DNA of 64,000 nucleotides. Source: a bacterium (GTDB lineage: Bacteria; Sysuimicrobiota; Sysuimicrobiia; Sysuimicrobiales; Humicultoraceae). Where the stretch lies: assembly GCA_031082185.1 (NCBI GenBank), contig JAVHLI010000007.1:58239-122238 (forward strand), in the 5' to 3' direction. This document shows, in pieces, positions 9,172 to 16,755 of the stretch. How positions within the stretch are numbered: the first letter of the stretch is position 1; every line of letters begins with the position of its first letter. A model generated the notes under the pieces. The model did no database searches and was not told where the DNA came from. It saw only the letters and a list, made by a program, of their open reading frames with translations. A program made the position numbers and the translations under genes.

Positions 9172-9615
9172 GTGCGGTTGCGTGGAAAGAGTGCTGTGGT
9201 GGCTTTGGTGGTGGTGGTGGCCGCGGTTGCGGCGGTTGCGTTGGTGGCTTCGAGGGGCATCCTCGCGGCGCCGGTTGCCCTGCCGCCCGAGATATACAGA
9301 GTAGTACCGGCGCCGGAGAGCAGGGCCTGCCCTACCCCGGAGATCGCCGTGGGCCTGCGGCTGACCGACGCGATGCGGCAATATGGTAGTCTTGACGTGA
9401 AGTTGGTGACGTTGAAGCTCGACGGCACGGACATCACGGCAAGTGCACAGGCGAGCGGGACGAAGGATTTCCCTCAGAGCATGGCCACCCTTACCTACAA
9501 GCCCACGGCCCCGCTGGCGCTGGGCTGGCATCAGGCTTCGTTCACCTTCCCCTCGAGCAAGGGGCCCGTGACCTACGAGTGGAAGTTCCGTGTTGCGGAG
9601 ATCGCGTGTCGCTAG
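9172..9615 (+). CDS. Membrane-anchored or exported protein of unknown function
   Basis: 147 residues from a GTG at 9172; GGAGGAG at 9159-9165 lies six bases upstream and decides this start over the in-frame ATGs at 9157 and 9121. The N-terminus is basic (MRLRGK) followed by a hydrophobic, valine/alanine-rich stretch (about 7-30), an uncleaved anchor or signal peptide. The exported part (35-147) is beta-rich with alternating hydrophobics, for example VKLVTLKLDGTDITASA and VTYEWKFRVAEIACR, resembling a small immunoglobulin-like domain, and has two cysteines. I do not recognise the family. It is divergent from the dipeptidase gene and stands alone. Confidence 0.6.
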   Translation: MRLRGKSAVVALVVVVAAVAAVALVASRGILAAPVALPPEIYRVVPAPESRACPTPEIAVGLRLTDAMRQYGSLDVKLVTLKLDGTDITASAQASGTKDFPQSMATLTYKPTAPLALGWHQASFTFPSSKGPVTYEWKFRVAEIACR

Positions 9616-9899
9616 ACGACGTCGCGCCGTTCTCGACCACCTCTATAGTAGCTCCCCGACTTGTGTCGCCCGCCATCGGCCGAGCGAAGTCCAGTGCCCA
9701 GTGGAGGATCCTCCGCGCACCGGGGGTCCAGACTACTTGCCGGCCCTAAGCTGCCATCTACGCCTAAGTGCCTCGGCGACCTCGTTTTGTGGATGATGGA
9801 GTGACGTCCTCCAGGCGCAGTCGTCTGGCAGGCGGTCCAGCGGCTCTCCGACTGTCTGTTGGCTTCCATGAGAATCGCCCCTCAGGCTGGTTCAGGGAG

Positions 9900-10200
9900 T
9901 CACGCACCTGGGTCAGACGGTTGGCGGCGGCGGCGGTTTCCGTTCTCATCGTACTGGTGGCGGATGAAGTGCCCCAGCGGATCGGTAACCCGTGTGACCA
10001 GCCTGCGGGTGTCGTACTCGGTGGTCCCTGTGCGGCCACCTCCGTCGGTCCTGATGACCTGGTTATCGAAGGCATCGTAGCCGAAGGTGTTGTAGACGTA
10101 CTGGACCAGGGACTCATCCGCTGTGTCGGTGGCCTTGCGGACGTGGGTCGGGTTGAGGATCCCGACAGTACTGCAGGCGATCGCCAGCCTGGACGTGCGT
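9900..10200 (-). pseudogene. RHS/YD-repeat protein relic
   Basis: Reading the minus strand through 10200-9900 gives an open stretch with clear YD-repeat grammar: VYNTFGYDAFDNQV, TEYDTRRLVTRVTDPLGH and RHQYDENGNR, ending at a TGA at 9902-9900. YD repeats build the beta-cage shell of RHS/Tc-type secreted toxins, normally hundreds to thousands of residues. Here only about 90 residues survive, with no start codon, shell or toxin tip. The fragment abuts the hicA end at 10209, so it is a decayed remnant of a contact-dependent toxin or insertion debris. The 280 bases between it and the anchored-protein gene show nothing else I can support. Confidence 0.55.
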
Positions 10201-10208
10201 CGAGGCGA

Positions 10209-10454
10209 CTAGCCGAAAAGAGCCTGCAGAAGGGAAGTTCTGTCGATTTCGAGGTAGCTGGCAATATCCTTCAGAATTCCGCTCAGAGTACCGGTCTTCA
10301 GCGGAGCGTAACGAGGAATCGTGATGTGGTGCGACGAGCCTTTCAGGGTTGAGGTCAAGCGAAGATGACTGCCGGTCTGACGCGTGACCTCCTAGCCGTA
10401 TCGGCGGAGCACCTGGGCGAGGTCGTCGCCACCGAGGTCGCGCGGGACCTTCAT
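10209..10454 (-). pseudogene. hicA: HicA toxin gene with an in-frame amber codon
   Basis: ATG at 10454 overlaps the hicB stop (ATGA). Translation gives a typical HicA of 81 residues (double-stranded-RNA-binding-like mRNA interferase) interrupted once: MKVPRDLGGDDLAQVLRRYG, then TAG at 10394-10392, then EVTRQTGSHLRLTSTLKG and onward to a proper TAG at 10211-10209. The catalytic histidine region TGSHLRL lies after the stop, so a truncated product would be inactive. The interrupted position is usually Tyr or Phe in the family, so one base change (TAC/TAT to TAG) explains it. A sequencing error or suppression cannot be excluded. Confidence 0.75.
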
Positions 10455-10657
10455 GCCGGGATGAGCTCGTCCCGGACCAGGTGGAGCCGAATGACGCGGG
10501 GTCGGTCCTCCTCAGAGAAGTGACAGCGGACGGCATCCCGCACCGCGTCCTTCAGCGCCTCCACAGTCTCGGCCTCGGTGAAGATCGAGGCGCCGAGGGC
10601 TCTGGCCTCATAGCCGCCGTCGGCGGATTCCTCAATGAGGAAGATGATCTCGCTCAC
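10451..10657 (-). CDS. hicB: HicB-family antitoxin
   Basis: 68 residues from GTG at 10657, preceded by GGAGGGG six bases upstream. The sequence IIFLIEESADGGYEARALGASIFTEAETVEALKDAVRDAV matches the degraded RNase-H-like fold of HicB antitoxins, which mask HicA and often repress the operon. It lacks an obvious C-terminal DNA-binding domain, as in the short HicB class. The gene order hicB then hicA, with a 4-bp ATGA overlap, fits the toxin-antitoxin arrangement. The partner toxin carries an amber codon, so this antitoxin may be an orphan in practice. Confidence 0.8.
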   Translation of the reverse strand: MSEIIFLIEESADGGYEARALGASIFTEAETVEALKDAVRDAVRCHFSEEDRPRVIRLHLVRDELIPA

Positions 10658-10887
10658 GACATCCCCTCCGCTTTGCGCCCGTAGCATAACATAGGATAGG
10701 CCGCAACGGCGCGCATTACATGCCTGCGGCAAAACTGCAACGACGCCATTCGACAGCGGCACATTCTCAGCGGGCAAAGTGGTGAGCGCATTTCATTTGG
10801 TGAACAGAGAGCGCGGGGGCCGAGACTGGCGAGATACCCTACAAGTAGCAGCGCCACAGCTGGGACCGTAATCCCCGTGATTATCTC

Positions 10888-11868
10888 TCACTTCCTGGTG
10901 TGATCGGTCTCTGTCCGACGTTCCCTGATGAACTCTATGACCTGCGCGCGGGTCGGAATCGGCTCCACTGCCCCGAGTCCCATCGCGGTGAGAGCACCGG
11001 CCGTGTTCGCGACGCGCGCGGCCTCCCCCACGCCTGCACCTTCCAGCCACGAAGCGACGAAAGCGCCGGCGAACGCGTCTCCCGCTCCGCTCGCGTCGAC
11101 TACATCCACCGACCACGCCGCCAGAACAAAGCGAGCCCTCTCTGCGGTGGCGACCAAGCAGCCTTTTGCTCCGCGCTTGAGCACGACCGTCCGCGGCCCG
11201 AAACTTAGGACGTGCTCGACCACAATTTCTGGATCGACACCAGGATAGAGGTGAGCGATATCCTCCTCGCTGACGAAGACCAGGTGCGCACGGGCGAAAG
11301 TACGCTCGACCACCGGACGGGCCACCTTGAGCGGCCATAGCCTCGGCCGCACGTTTGCGTCATAGCTGATCGTGCGGCCCGCGCGCTCAGCGATGTCGAG
11401 CGCCGTCTCCACCGCCTCCCGCGCAGTTTCGGAGATGGCCTGAGTGATCCCCGAAGTGTGAAACACCTTAGCGCCAGCGATGTAGACCTCGTCGAGATCC
11501 CCCGGGGCTAGCCGCGAGGCCGCCGACGCCGACCGATAGTACGTGAAGTCGTGGCTCCCCTTGTCGCGGATCGAGATGAAGTACACGCCCGTGATGCCCT
11601 CGGACTCAACAATCACCCGGCTGTAGTCCACCCCCTCCCGCTCCCAGAGGGCAAGAAAAGCGTGGCCGAACTCGTCCCCGCCCACGCGGGTCACATAGCC
11701 GGACGACGCGCCCATCCGCGCAGCCGCCACGATGAAGTTGGCGGTATCCCCGCCGAAGCCCCTACGGAACGTACGCACCTCTCCCAGGCGACCGCACTGC
11801 TCGGCCGCGAATTCCGCCATCGGCTCCCCGAGGGCGATGATCTCAGGCAATCCCTTAGATGCGGGCAA
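10888..11868 (-). CDS. PfkB-family sugar-acid kinase (KdgK-like)
   Basis: 326 residues. PfkB signatures are RRGFGGDTANFIVAAARMG (near 36-54, sugar-binding GG-D-N) and VDASGAGDAFAGAF (near 250-263, anion hole and catalytic Asp). Overall it resembles 2-dehydro-3-deoxygluconate kinases, which phosphorylate the 6-hydroxyl of a 2-keto-3-deoxy sugar acid with ATP. The start taken is TTG at 11868, giving a 14-base overlap with the RraA-like gene; the broken paralogue at 19060-20026 has the same TTG-CCC-GCA-TCT overlap, which supports it. It is the last gene of the catabolic locus. The true substrate is inferred, not shown. Confidence 0.85.
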   Translation of the reverse strand: MPASKGLPEIIALGEPMAEFAAEQCGRLGEVRTFRRGFGGDTANFIVAAARMGASSGYVTRVGGDEFGHAFLALWEREGVDYSRVIVESEGITGVYFISIRDKGSHDFTYYRSASAASRLAPGDLDEVYIAGAKVFHTSGITQAISETAREAVETALDIAERAGRTISYDANVRPRLWPLKVARPVVERTFARAHLVFVSEEDIAHLYPGVDPEIVVEHVLSFGPRTVVLKRGAKGCLVATAERARFVLAAWSVDVVDASGAGDAFAGAFVASWLEGAGVGEAARVANTAGALTAMGLGAVEPIPTRAQVIEFIRERRTETDHTRK

Positions 11869-12514
11869 GCTCCTCCACCGCTCTGCGGATCGACCCTAGC
11901 TTATGGATCGCGTCGGTCATCCGCCGCTCTGTCTCCTCGATCTGACGGGCAGTATCCAGCACATCCGCGGCGTGCCCCCTCGGGACGACGACGACCCCGT
12001 CGGCGTCACCTATGCTGATGTCGCCCGGATGAACTAGCACGCCGCCGCAGACGACCGGAAAGTTGAAGCCGACTGTCACATACCGACCGACGGTGGTGCT
12101 CGGGACGATCGTCCGGGAGAATGCAGGAAACTGGGCCTGGCGAATCTCCTCGACGTCCCGCACGCCGGCATCGAGAGCCGCACCACCGAGGTTCCGGGCG
12201 ACGGCTCCTGCGGTCATGATGCCTCCCCACTGCGCGACGTTGCGCGCGCCCTGAGGATCCTCCATCCCGATGACGATAATCGAGCCCGACTCCGCCTCGT
12301 CAATCGCCTGGAGCGCATGCTCAGGGGACTTGCTCTCCTGCGCGGCTCGCTCCAGTACCTTCACTGCCGGCCCTACCATCTTCGCCAGAAACACGGGTTT
12401 GATCTCATGCGTCATGAATCCCGGTCGCTTCACAACTCGGTCCACCGCATCTGCGACAGAGGCTGTCGCGACTGCCCGGAACCCCGCGATTGGCTCACCA
12501 AGCGTTGCTCCCAC
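11855..12514 (-). CDS. RraA-family protein, likely class II pyruvate-type aldolase
   Basis: 219 residues of the RraA/HMG-CHA aldolase fold. The Arg-Asp pair that binds substrate and metal in 4-hydroxy-4-methyl-2-oxoglutarate aldolases is present in LDAGVRDVEEIRQ (near 118-130), with an upstream glycine-rich WGG and the later DGVVVVPR strand. Members cleave 4-hydroxy-2-oxo acids to pyruvate plus an aldehyde or acid; other RraA proteins only bind RNase E. Coupling to a KdgK-like kinase by overlap favours an enzymatic role. The start is GTG at 12514 with GGTGAG upstream. A paralogue of equal length is encoded at 20013-20672. Confidence 0.85.
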   Translation of the reverse strand: MGATLGEPIAGFRAVATASVADAVDRVVKRPGFMTHEIKPVFLAKMVGPAVKVLERAAQESKSPEHALQAIDEAESGSIIVIGMEDPQGARNVAQWGGIMTAGAVARNLGGAALDAGVRDVEEIRQAQFPAFSRTIVPSTTVGRYVTVGFNFPVVCGGVLVHPGDISIGDADGVVVVPRGHAADVLDTARQIEETERRMTDAIHKLGSIRRAVEELARI

Positions 12515-12849
12515 TACAGCTCACCGTCCTCGCCTCGAAGAGTCCGCGTCTGCCCCAGCGCGAACGAGATCCGCACCCTCGCCTGCCGCACTTGGAGACC
12601 AAGCACCCACCGGGCCTGTCCCGGCTGACGTTCGGGCTTGCTTCCGACACACTCACTACCCGGCCCATCTGCGCCCGGCGGTCGAAAAGCGCGGCGCCCC
12701 GAGCAGCGAATAGAGCCCAGAGGCTTCGGCCGGATGGCGACGATGATGTGCGCGAGATTCATTTCTCTCGTCTGTTTCAACGTTCTGCTGGCCATCCTTG
12801 CTCTATGTGCCGGGTTGTGCTTGGGCCCGCGCCCCATCGGAATGCCAAT
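12515..12849. other. Intergenic gap between RraA-like and SDR genes, nothing assigned
   Basis: The 335 bases between the RraA-like gene and the epimerase-like gene contain only short frames of atypical codon use on both strands. I see no convincing promoter, hairpin or RNA gene. The gap may carry a separate promoter for the downstream RraA-kinase pair, because every other junction in this locus except 18874-19059 and the region before the binding protein is tight. Confidence 0.4.
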
Positions 12850-13848
12850 CTACGAATGTTCTGCCGTCTCTGAAAGGCGATATCCACGTACCCAACGGAG
12901 ATAGTCGATTAGCCCGTCCTTCAAATCAAACTGCGGCGTAAACTCCAACTCTCTCTCTGCGGCAGAGATGTTATATGTGCTGCGAATGCAGTCAAGCACC
13001 ACCTCGATGGGACTCAGCCCGGATCCAATGCTCACGCGAGCTCCAGGCTCCAAGCCGCGCAGGATCTCCACAACATCCCTATCCGTGTGGAGCCGACCCA
13101 GAGCGATGAAGAACAGGCGCTGCGTCAATCGCTCGGGAGGAACATCGATCGCCCTTACCAGAGCCTCGGCGGCGTCCCGCACGTAGAGGTAATCGCGTCG
13201 GTCGTCGGCGCCGCTCGGGCGCTCAAACGGCTCGCCTGCGGCCTGTGCGTGCGCGGCCCCCGCCACGAACGTTTGGTGAGGGGACCCGAAACCGTATACC
13301 GAAGGGAAACGGAGCACAATCACGTCCAGACGCTGCACGCGCGCGAAGGCGAGGGCGACAATTTCACTCATCGCTTTAGATGCGCCGTAGTGGCCCGCCG
13401 GATGCCCAACGAAGATGTCGAGTGTCGGGTGGCGCTCATCCGTCCGGTCTACCTGAGTCCCGACCAGGGCTCCCGTGGAACTGACGTGAACGAGGCGCCG
13501 TACTGCCGCCTGCGCGGCCAAGTCGCACAGCACAAGGGGGCCGCGCACGTTCACCTCGTAAGTGGCCAGGGGATGAGCGTTGCACCAATCGAGCATCTGA
13601 AGAGCTGCGAGGTTCACAATGGCATGGAAGGGTCCACGGCGCAGGAGCCCGGCCACCTCCGTCGGGACTGAGATGTCACCTTCGACAAACTCCACTCCAT
13701 CGGGCGCATCTGCGAGGATGTAGCGACCCATTTGGTTGGGCGGTGCCCGATCGAAGAGCACAACCTCACCGCCGCGCTGGGTGAGGAGTCGAGCCAAATG
13801 ACACCCTACGAATCCTGTACCTCCCAGTATTGCGATGCGCCTGTTCAT
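12850..13848 (-). CDS. NAD-dependent epimerase/dehydratase (extended SDR)
   Basis: 332 residues. The Rossmann glycine motif GGTGFVG (near 9-15) and the catalytic YGASK (near 153-157) preceded by a conserved serine region (VHVSSTGALVG) mark an extended short-chain dehydrogenase. Such enzymes epimerise, dehydrate or oxidise nucleotide sugars or free sugar acids, as in uronate dehydrogenase. The ATG at 13848 directly abuts the permease stop at 13849. Its place in a catabolic locus with KdgK-like and aldolase-like genes makes sugar or sugar-acid oxidation more likely than surface-sugar synthesis; that is inference. Confidence 0.85.
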   Translation of the reverse strand: MNRRIAILGGTGFVGCHLARLLTQRGGEVVLFDRAPPNQMGRYILADAPDGVEFVEGDISVPTEVAGLLRRGPFHAIVNLAALQMLDWCNAHPLATYEVNVRGPLVLCDLAAQAAVRRLVHVSSTGALVGTQVDRTDERHPTLDIFVGHPAGHYGASKAMSEIVALAFARVQRLDVIVLRFPSVYGFGSPHQTFVAGAAHAQAAGEPFERPSGADDRRDYLYVRDAAEALVRAIDVPPERLTQRLFFIALGRLHTDRDVVEILRGLEPGARVSIGSGLSPIEVVLDCIRSTYNISAAERELEFTPQFDLKDGLIDYLRWVRGYRLSETAEHS

Positions 13849-14766
13849 CTATCGATCCCGCAGTGAGGGGTCCAGGACATCCCGCAGTCCGTCCCCGAGG
13901 AGATTGATCGATAGGACGGCAAGAAGGATGGCACAGCCGGGGACGAGCGGGTACCAGAACTCCGAAGTTAGGAACCGCCGCGCGTCGTTGAGCATGAGGC
14001 CCCAGCTTGGATTGGGTGGCTGCGTTCCGATACCCAGGAAGCTTAGAGCTGCTTCGGAGATGATGGCGTGTCCGAAGAGATAGCTACCCATCACGAGGAT
14101 TGGACCCACGAGATTGGGGGCAATGTGACGCATGAGGATGATGTGATCCCGCGCCCCGATCGCCCGGGCGGCGAGGATGAACTCAGTCTCCGCGATGGAG
14201 AGGACGCTGCTGCGGACCACCCGGGCGCAGCGAGGCGCGTACACGATTCCGAGCGCGATGATCGCACTGCGTAGATTCATACCGAGCATAACCGAGAGCG
14301 CCATCGCCAGCAGGATGTCGGGAAAAGAGAGGAACGCGTCCATGACGCGCATCAGGGCGCGGTCGAGCAGACCCTTGTAGTAGCCGGCGATCAGCCCCAC
14401 CAAGCCCCCGCCCAGCACGGCGATGACAGTGACCGTCGTGCCGACCCCGATTGAAATCCGGGCGCCGTACAAGGTGCGCGAGAGCAGATCCCGACCAAGC
14501 GAGTCCAGCCCAAGCGGAAACTTGATACCCGGAGGGGTGAGCGGGGTGCCCAGGTTCATCTCGATGGGGGAGTAGTCTGCGATGACTGGGGCGAGCAGCG
14601 CGCTAATGGAAAAGATCGCGAAAAGAACAGCGCCCGCCATACCTACTCGGTGGCGGAGGAACCGACGAAGTTGCTGGCGCCCGGTGCCCTCGTGGACCGG
14701 AACAAGCGACTTCTTCGACCGTCCTCCGACCCGAGTGCCGACACTGAGTTGCGCACGATTCCTCAT
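13849..14766 (-). CDS. Dipeptide/oligopeptide ABC transporter permease, DppC type
   Basis: 305 residues with the N-terminal extension and cytoplasmic start of DppC/OppC permeases, about six membrane helices, and the EAA loop around RAIGARDHIILMRHIAPNLVGPI (near 195-220). It would form the membrane channel with the DppB-type partner encoded immediately upstream; their genes overlap by four bases (ATGA). No ATPase (DppD/DppF) gene is present in the locus, so the transporter must use a shared ATPase encoded elsewhere. The C-terminal GDGLRDVLDPSLRDR is typical of the family. Confidence 0.9.
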   Translation of the reverse strand: MRNRAQLSVGTRVGGRSKKSLVPVHEGTGRQQLRRFLRHRVGMAGAVLFAIFSISALLAPVIADYSPIEMNLGTPLTPPGIKFPLGLDSLGRDLLSRTLYGARISIGVGTTVTVIAVLGGGLVGLIAGYYKGLLDRALMRVMDAFLSFPDILLAMALSVMLGMNLRSAIIALGIVYAPRCARVVRSSVLSIAETEFILAARAIGARDHIILMRHIAPNLVGPILVMGSYLFGHAIISEAALSFLGIGTQPPNPSWGLMLNDARRFLTSEFWYPLVPGCAILLAVLSINLLGDGLRDVLDPSLRDR

Positions 14767-15707
14767 TGGTAGCGGATGCGGGGGTCGGCGAGCGTGTAAA
14801 TGATGTCGCTCACCAAGCTGCCCAGCATGCAGACCAAGCTCAGGATCAGGGTCACGCCCTGCACAACCGGGAAGTCACGCATGAAAATGGACCGAATGAG
14901 CAGCGCGCCGATCCCCGGTAACCCGAAGATCTCTTCAATTATGATCGCTCCTGCCATCAGGTGGACAAAGTTGATCGTCGCGATGGTGATGACCGGGATG
15001 ATACCGTTGCGCAGGGCGTGCTTGTACATGACCTGCCAGTGCGAGAGACCCTTCCCTCGAGCGGTGCGGATGTAGTCTGCCCCCAGTACTTCCAGCAGAC
15101 TGGACCGGGCAAGGCGCGCGGTGAGACCCGCGTAGCCGACGCCAAGCGAGAGCGTCGGCATGACGAGGTTACGCATCGCGATGAGTGGTTCGCCCCACAG
15201 GTCCACGCTGAATGCGGCGATCGGGAACAGCCGCCAATGCACGCCGAGCGCGAGGATGAGCAGCAGGGCCATCAGGTAGGAGGGCACGGACAGACCCAGA
15301 ATCGCCGCTACCATGATCCCCTGATCCACAGCGCTGTTGCGTCGGAGGGCCGAATAGAACCCTGTCAAGAGTCCAAGGAGGGTGGCGAACGCGATCGCCG
15401 TGAAGGCAATGTAGGTCGTGGTGGGTGCCCGCTCCGCGATCATGTCGATTATGCGCTCGCGCGTCCTTAGCGAACGCCCGAGATCACCCCGCAGAATGCC
15501 CCACATCCACCGCGTGTACTGGACAGGCAGCGGGAGGTCTAGTCCCAGCTCCTTGCGTACTTCGGCAACCAACTGCGACGTGGCGTCTGGTCCGAGCATG
15601 ATGACGACCGGGTCGTCGCCGCGCACGCGCATCAGCCCGAAGACGAGCAGACTGACGAGAAAGAGCGTCGGGACGAGATCGATCAGGCGCCTCAAGATGT
15701 ACTCCAC
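14763..15707 (-). CDS. Dipeptide/oligopeptide ABC transporter permease, DppB type
   Basis: 314 residues, opening with MEYILRRLIDLVPTLFLVSL, the usual DppB/OppB first helix, and containing six predicted helices and the EAA segment RTARGKGLSHWQVMYKHALRNGIIPVI (near 205-230). It pairs with the DppC-type permease and the family 5 binding protein of this operon to import peptides or similar small solutes. The start is GTG at 15707, six bases after the D-glutamate cyclase stop. The ligand cannot be inferred from the permease itself. Confidence 0.9.
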   Translation of the reverse strand: MEYILRRLIDLVPTLFLVSLLVFGLMRVRGDDPVVIMLGPDATSQLVAEVRKELGLDLPLPVQYTRWMWGILRGDLGRSLRTRERIIDMIAERAPTTTYIAFTAIAFATLLGLLTGFYSALRRNSAVDQGIMVAAILGLSVPSYLMALLLILALGVHWRLFPIAAFSVDLWGEPLIAMRNLVMPTLSLGVGYAGLTARLARSSLLEVLGADYIRTARGKGLSHWQVMYKHALRNGIIPVITIATINFVHLMAGAIIIEEIFGLPGIGALLIRSIFMRDFPVVQGVTLILSLVCMLGSLVSDIIYTLADPRIRYQ

Positions 15708-15713
15708 GACAGC

Positions 15714-16739
15714 CTAGAACCCCCGGTCGTGCGACTGCAGGGCGTTCGTAACAATCTGTCGGAGCATCGTGACTAAGCCAGTCTGGACGTCGCGGCTTGT
15801 ACCGTCCACGAAGGGCATCTGTGCTGCGTAGTTGCCGTCAAACCCGCCCGCCGCCACACAGCGATCGAGTATGCGTCCAGCGAGCTCCGCGTCGTGCAGC
15901 GTCGACGGATCACGAAGGATGATGGCGAGGGCGGCGGCCACTCCATACGCACCCCAGTTCGAGATGGCCGCAACAACCAGCGCATCAGTGGGGACCACCG
16001 TCCCCACGCCGCCGCCACAACCGCAGTGGCAGGCCTGGCCGTATGGGTGGACCTCCCGGACGGCCGCCGCGATGACGCCGAAGCCAATCTCGTTCCCGCC
16101 GTCGCCGATGCCGACGGTATAGATCCCCAGCTCGTGGGCACGCGCGGCCAGGAGGTGCGCGTGTCCTACCTCGGAAGGCGGCACGCTCACGCCGTTCACA
16201 GTGTGCCAGACCCCCTGCTCATTTGGACCGAGCTTCTCGATGAAGATGACGGCAGATGGGCGAAAGGTATCCAGCATCTCCTGGTACGCCTTCGCATCGG
16301 CGCCGGGATCGCCCGGAAGGGTCCGCCATGAGGCGCACATGCCCCGGCGGGCGGCCACCCAAGCGTCGTCCATCAACGGCATCGCCGCCGCTTCGCAGCT
16401 CGCCCGTAGTGGGGCGAGGTGATGTGCCTCGCAGACGAAAACGGGGCGGGCGCCCAGGCCGATCCCAAGCGCCCGCCCTAGGGCTGCCGCGCCGACAGGC
16501 CCGTCGGTCTCGCCAGCCGGCAGGTGCGGGGGGCCGCCCGCACCGGTGACGAGCAGTACATAGTCTCCGGCTTCTACGTGCGCCTTCAATCCTGTCGCGG
16601 CCCGGTAGGTGAGAGGACTACCGGACGCGGCTCGGGCGGCGTCGTACAGCCGCGGTATGATGCCCCGGGGGAAGCCGGAGGCAAACCGCATCTCCACAGT
16701 GATCAGCCGGTCAATCTGCTCGCACGCGATCGCGGGCAT
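15714..16739 (-). CDS. D-glutamate cyclase-like protein (DUF4392)
   Basis: 341 residues. The fold signature of the D-glutamate cyclase C-terminal-like family is visible as VTGAGGPPHLPAGETDGPVGA (near 64-84), FIEKLGPNEQGVWH (near 168), the invariant-looking GIGDGGNEIGFG (near 205-216) and a CHCGCGGGV cysteine cluster (near 232). The characterised mammalian homologue converts D-glutamate to 5-oxo-D-proline. Lying between the binding protein (17 bases) and permease genes (6 bases) of a peptide-type importer, it may process a D-glutamate-containing or lactam-related imported compound; that link is inference. Confidence 0.8.
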   Translation of the reverse strand: MPAIACEQIDRLITVEMRFASGFPRGIIPRLYDAARAASGSPLTYRAATGLKAHVEAGDYVLLVTGAGGPPHLPAGETDGPVGAAALGRALGIGLGARPVFVCEAHHLAPLRASCEAAAMPLMDDAWVAARRGMCASWRTLPGDPGADAKAYQEMLDTFRPSAVIFIEKLGPNEQGVWHTVNGVSVPPSEVGHAHLLAARAHELGIYTVGIGDGGNEIGFGVIAAAVREVHPYGQACHCGCGGGVGTVVPTDALVVAAISNWGAYGVAAALAIILRDPSTLHDAELAGRILDRCVAAGGFDGNYAAQMPFVDGTSRDVQTGLVTMLRQIVTNALQSHDRGF

Positions 16740-16755
16740 GGCCGCCTTCGTGTCT

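Noticed and set aside
12638..12904. Plus-strand frame with a hydrophobic stretch (CARFISLVCFNVLLAILALC) that looks like a small membrane peptide
   Set aside because: It has no ribosome binding site, runs antisense into the 3' end of the SDR gene, and its codon use is unlike that of neighbours.
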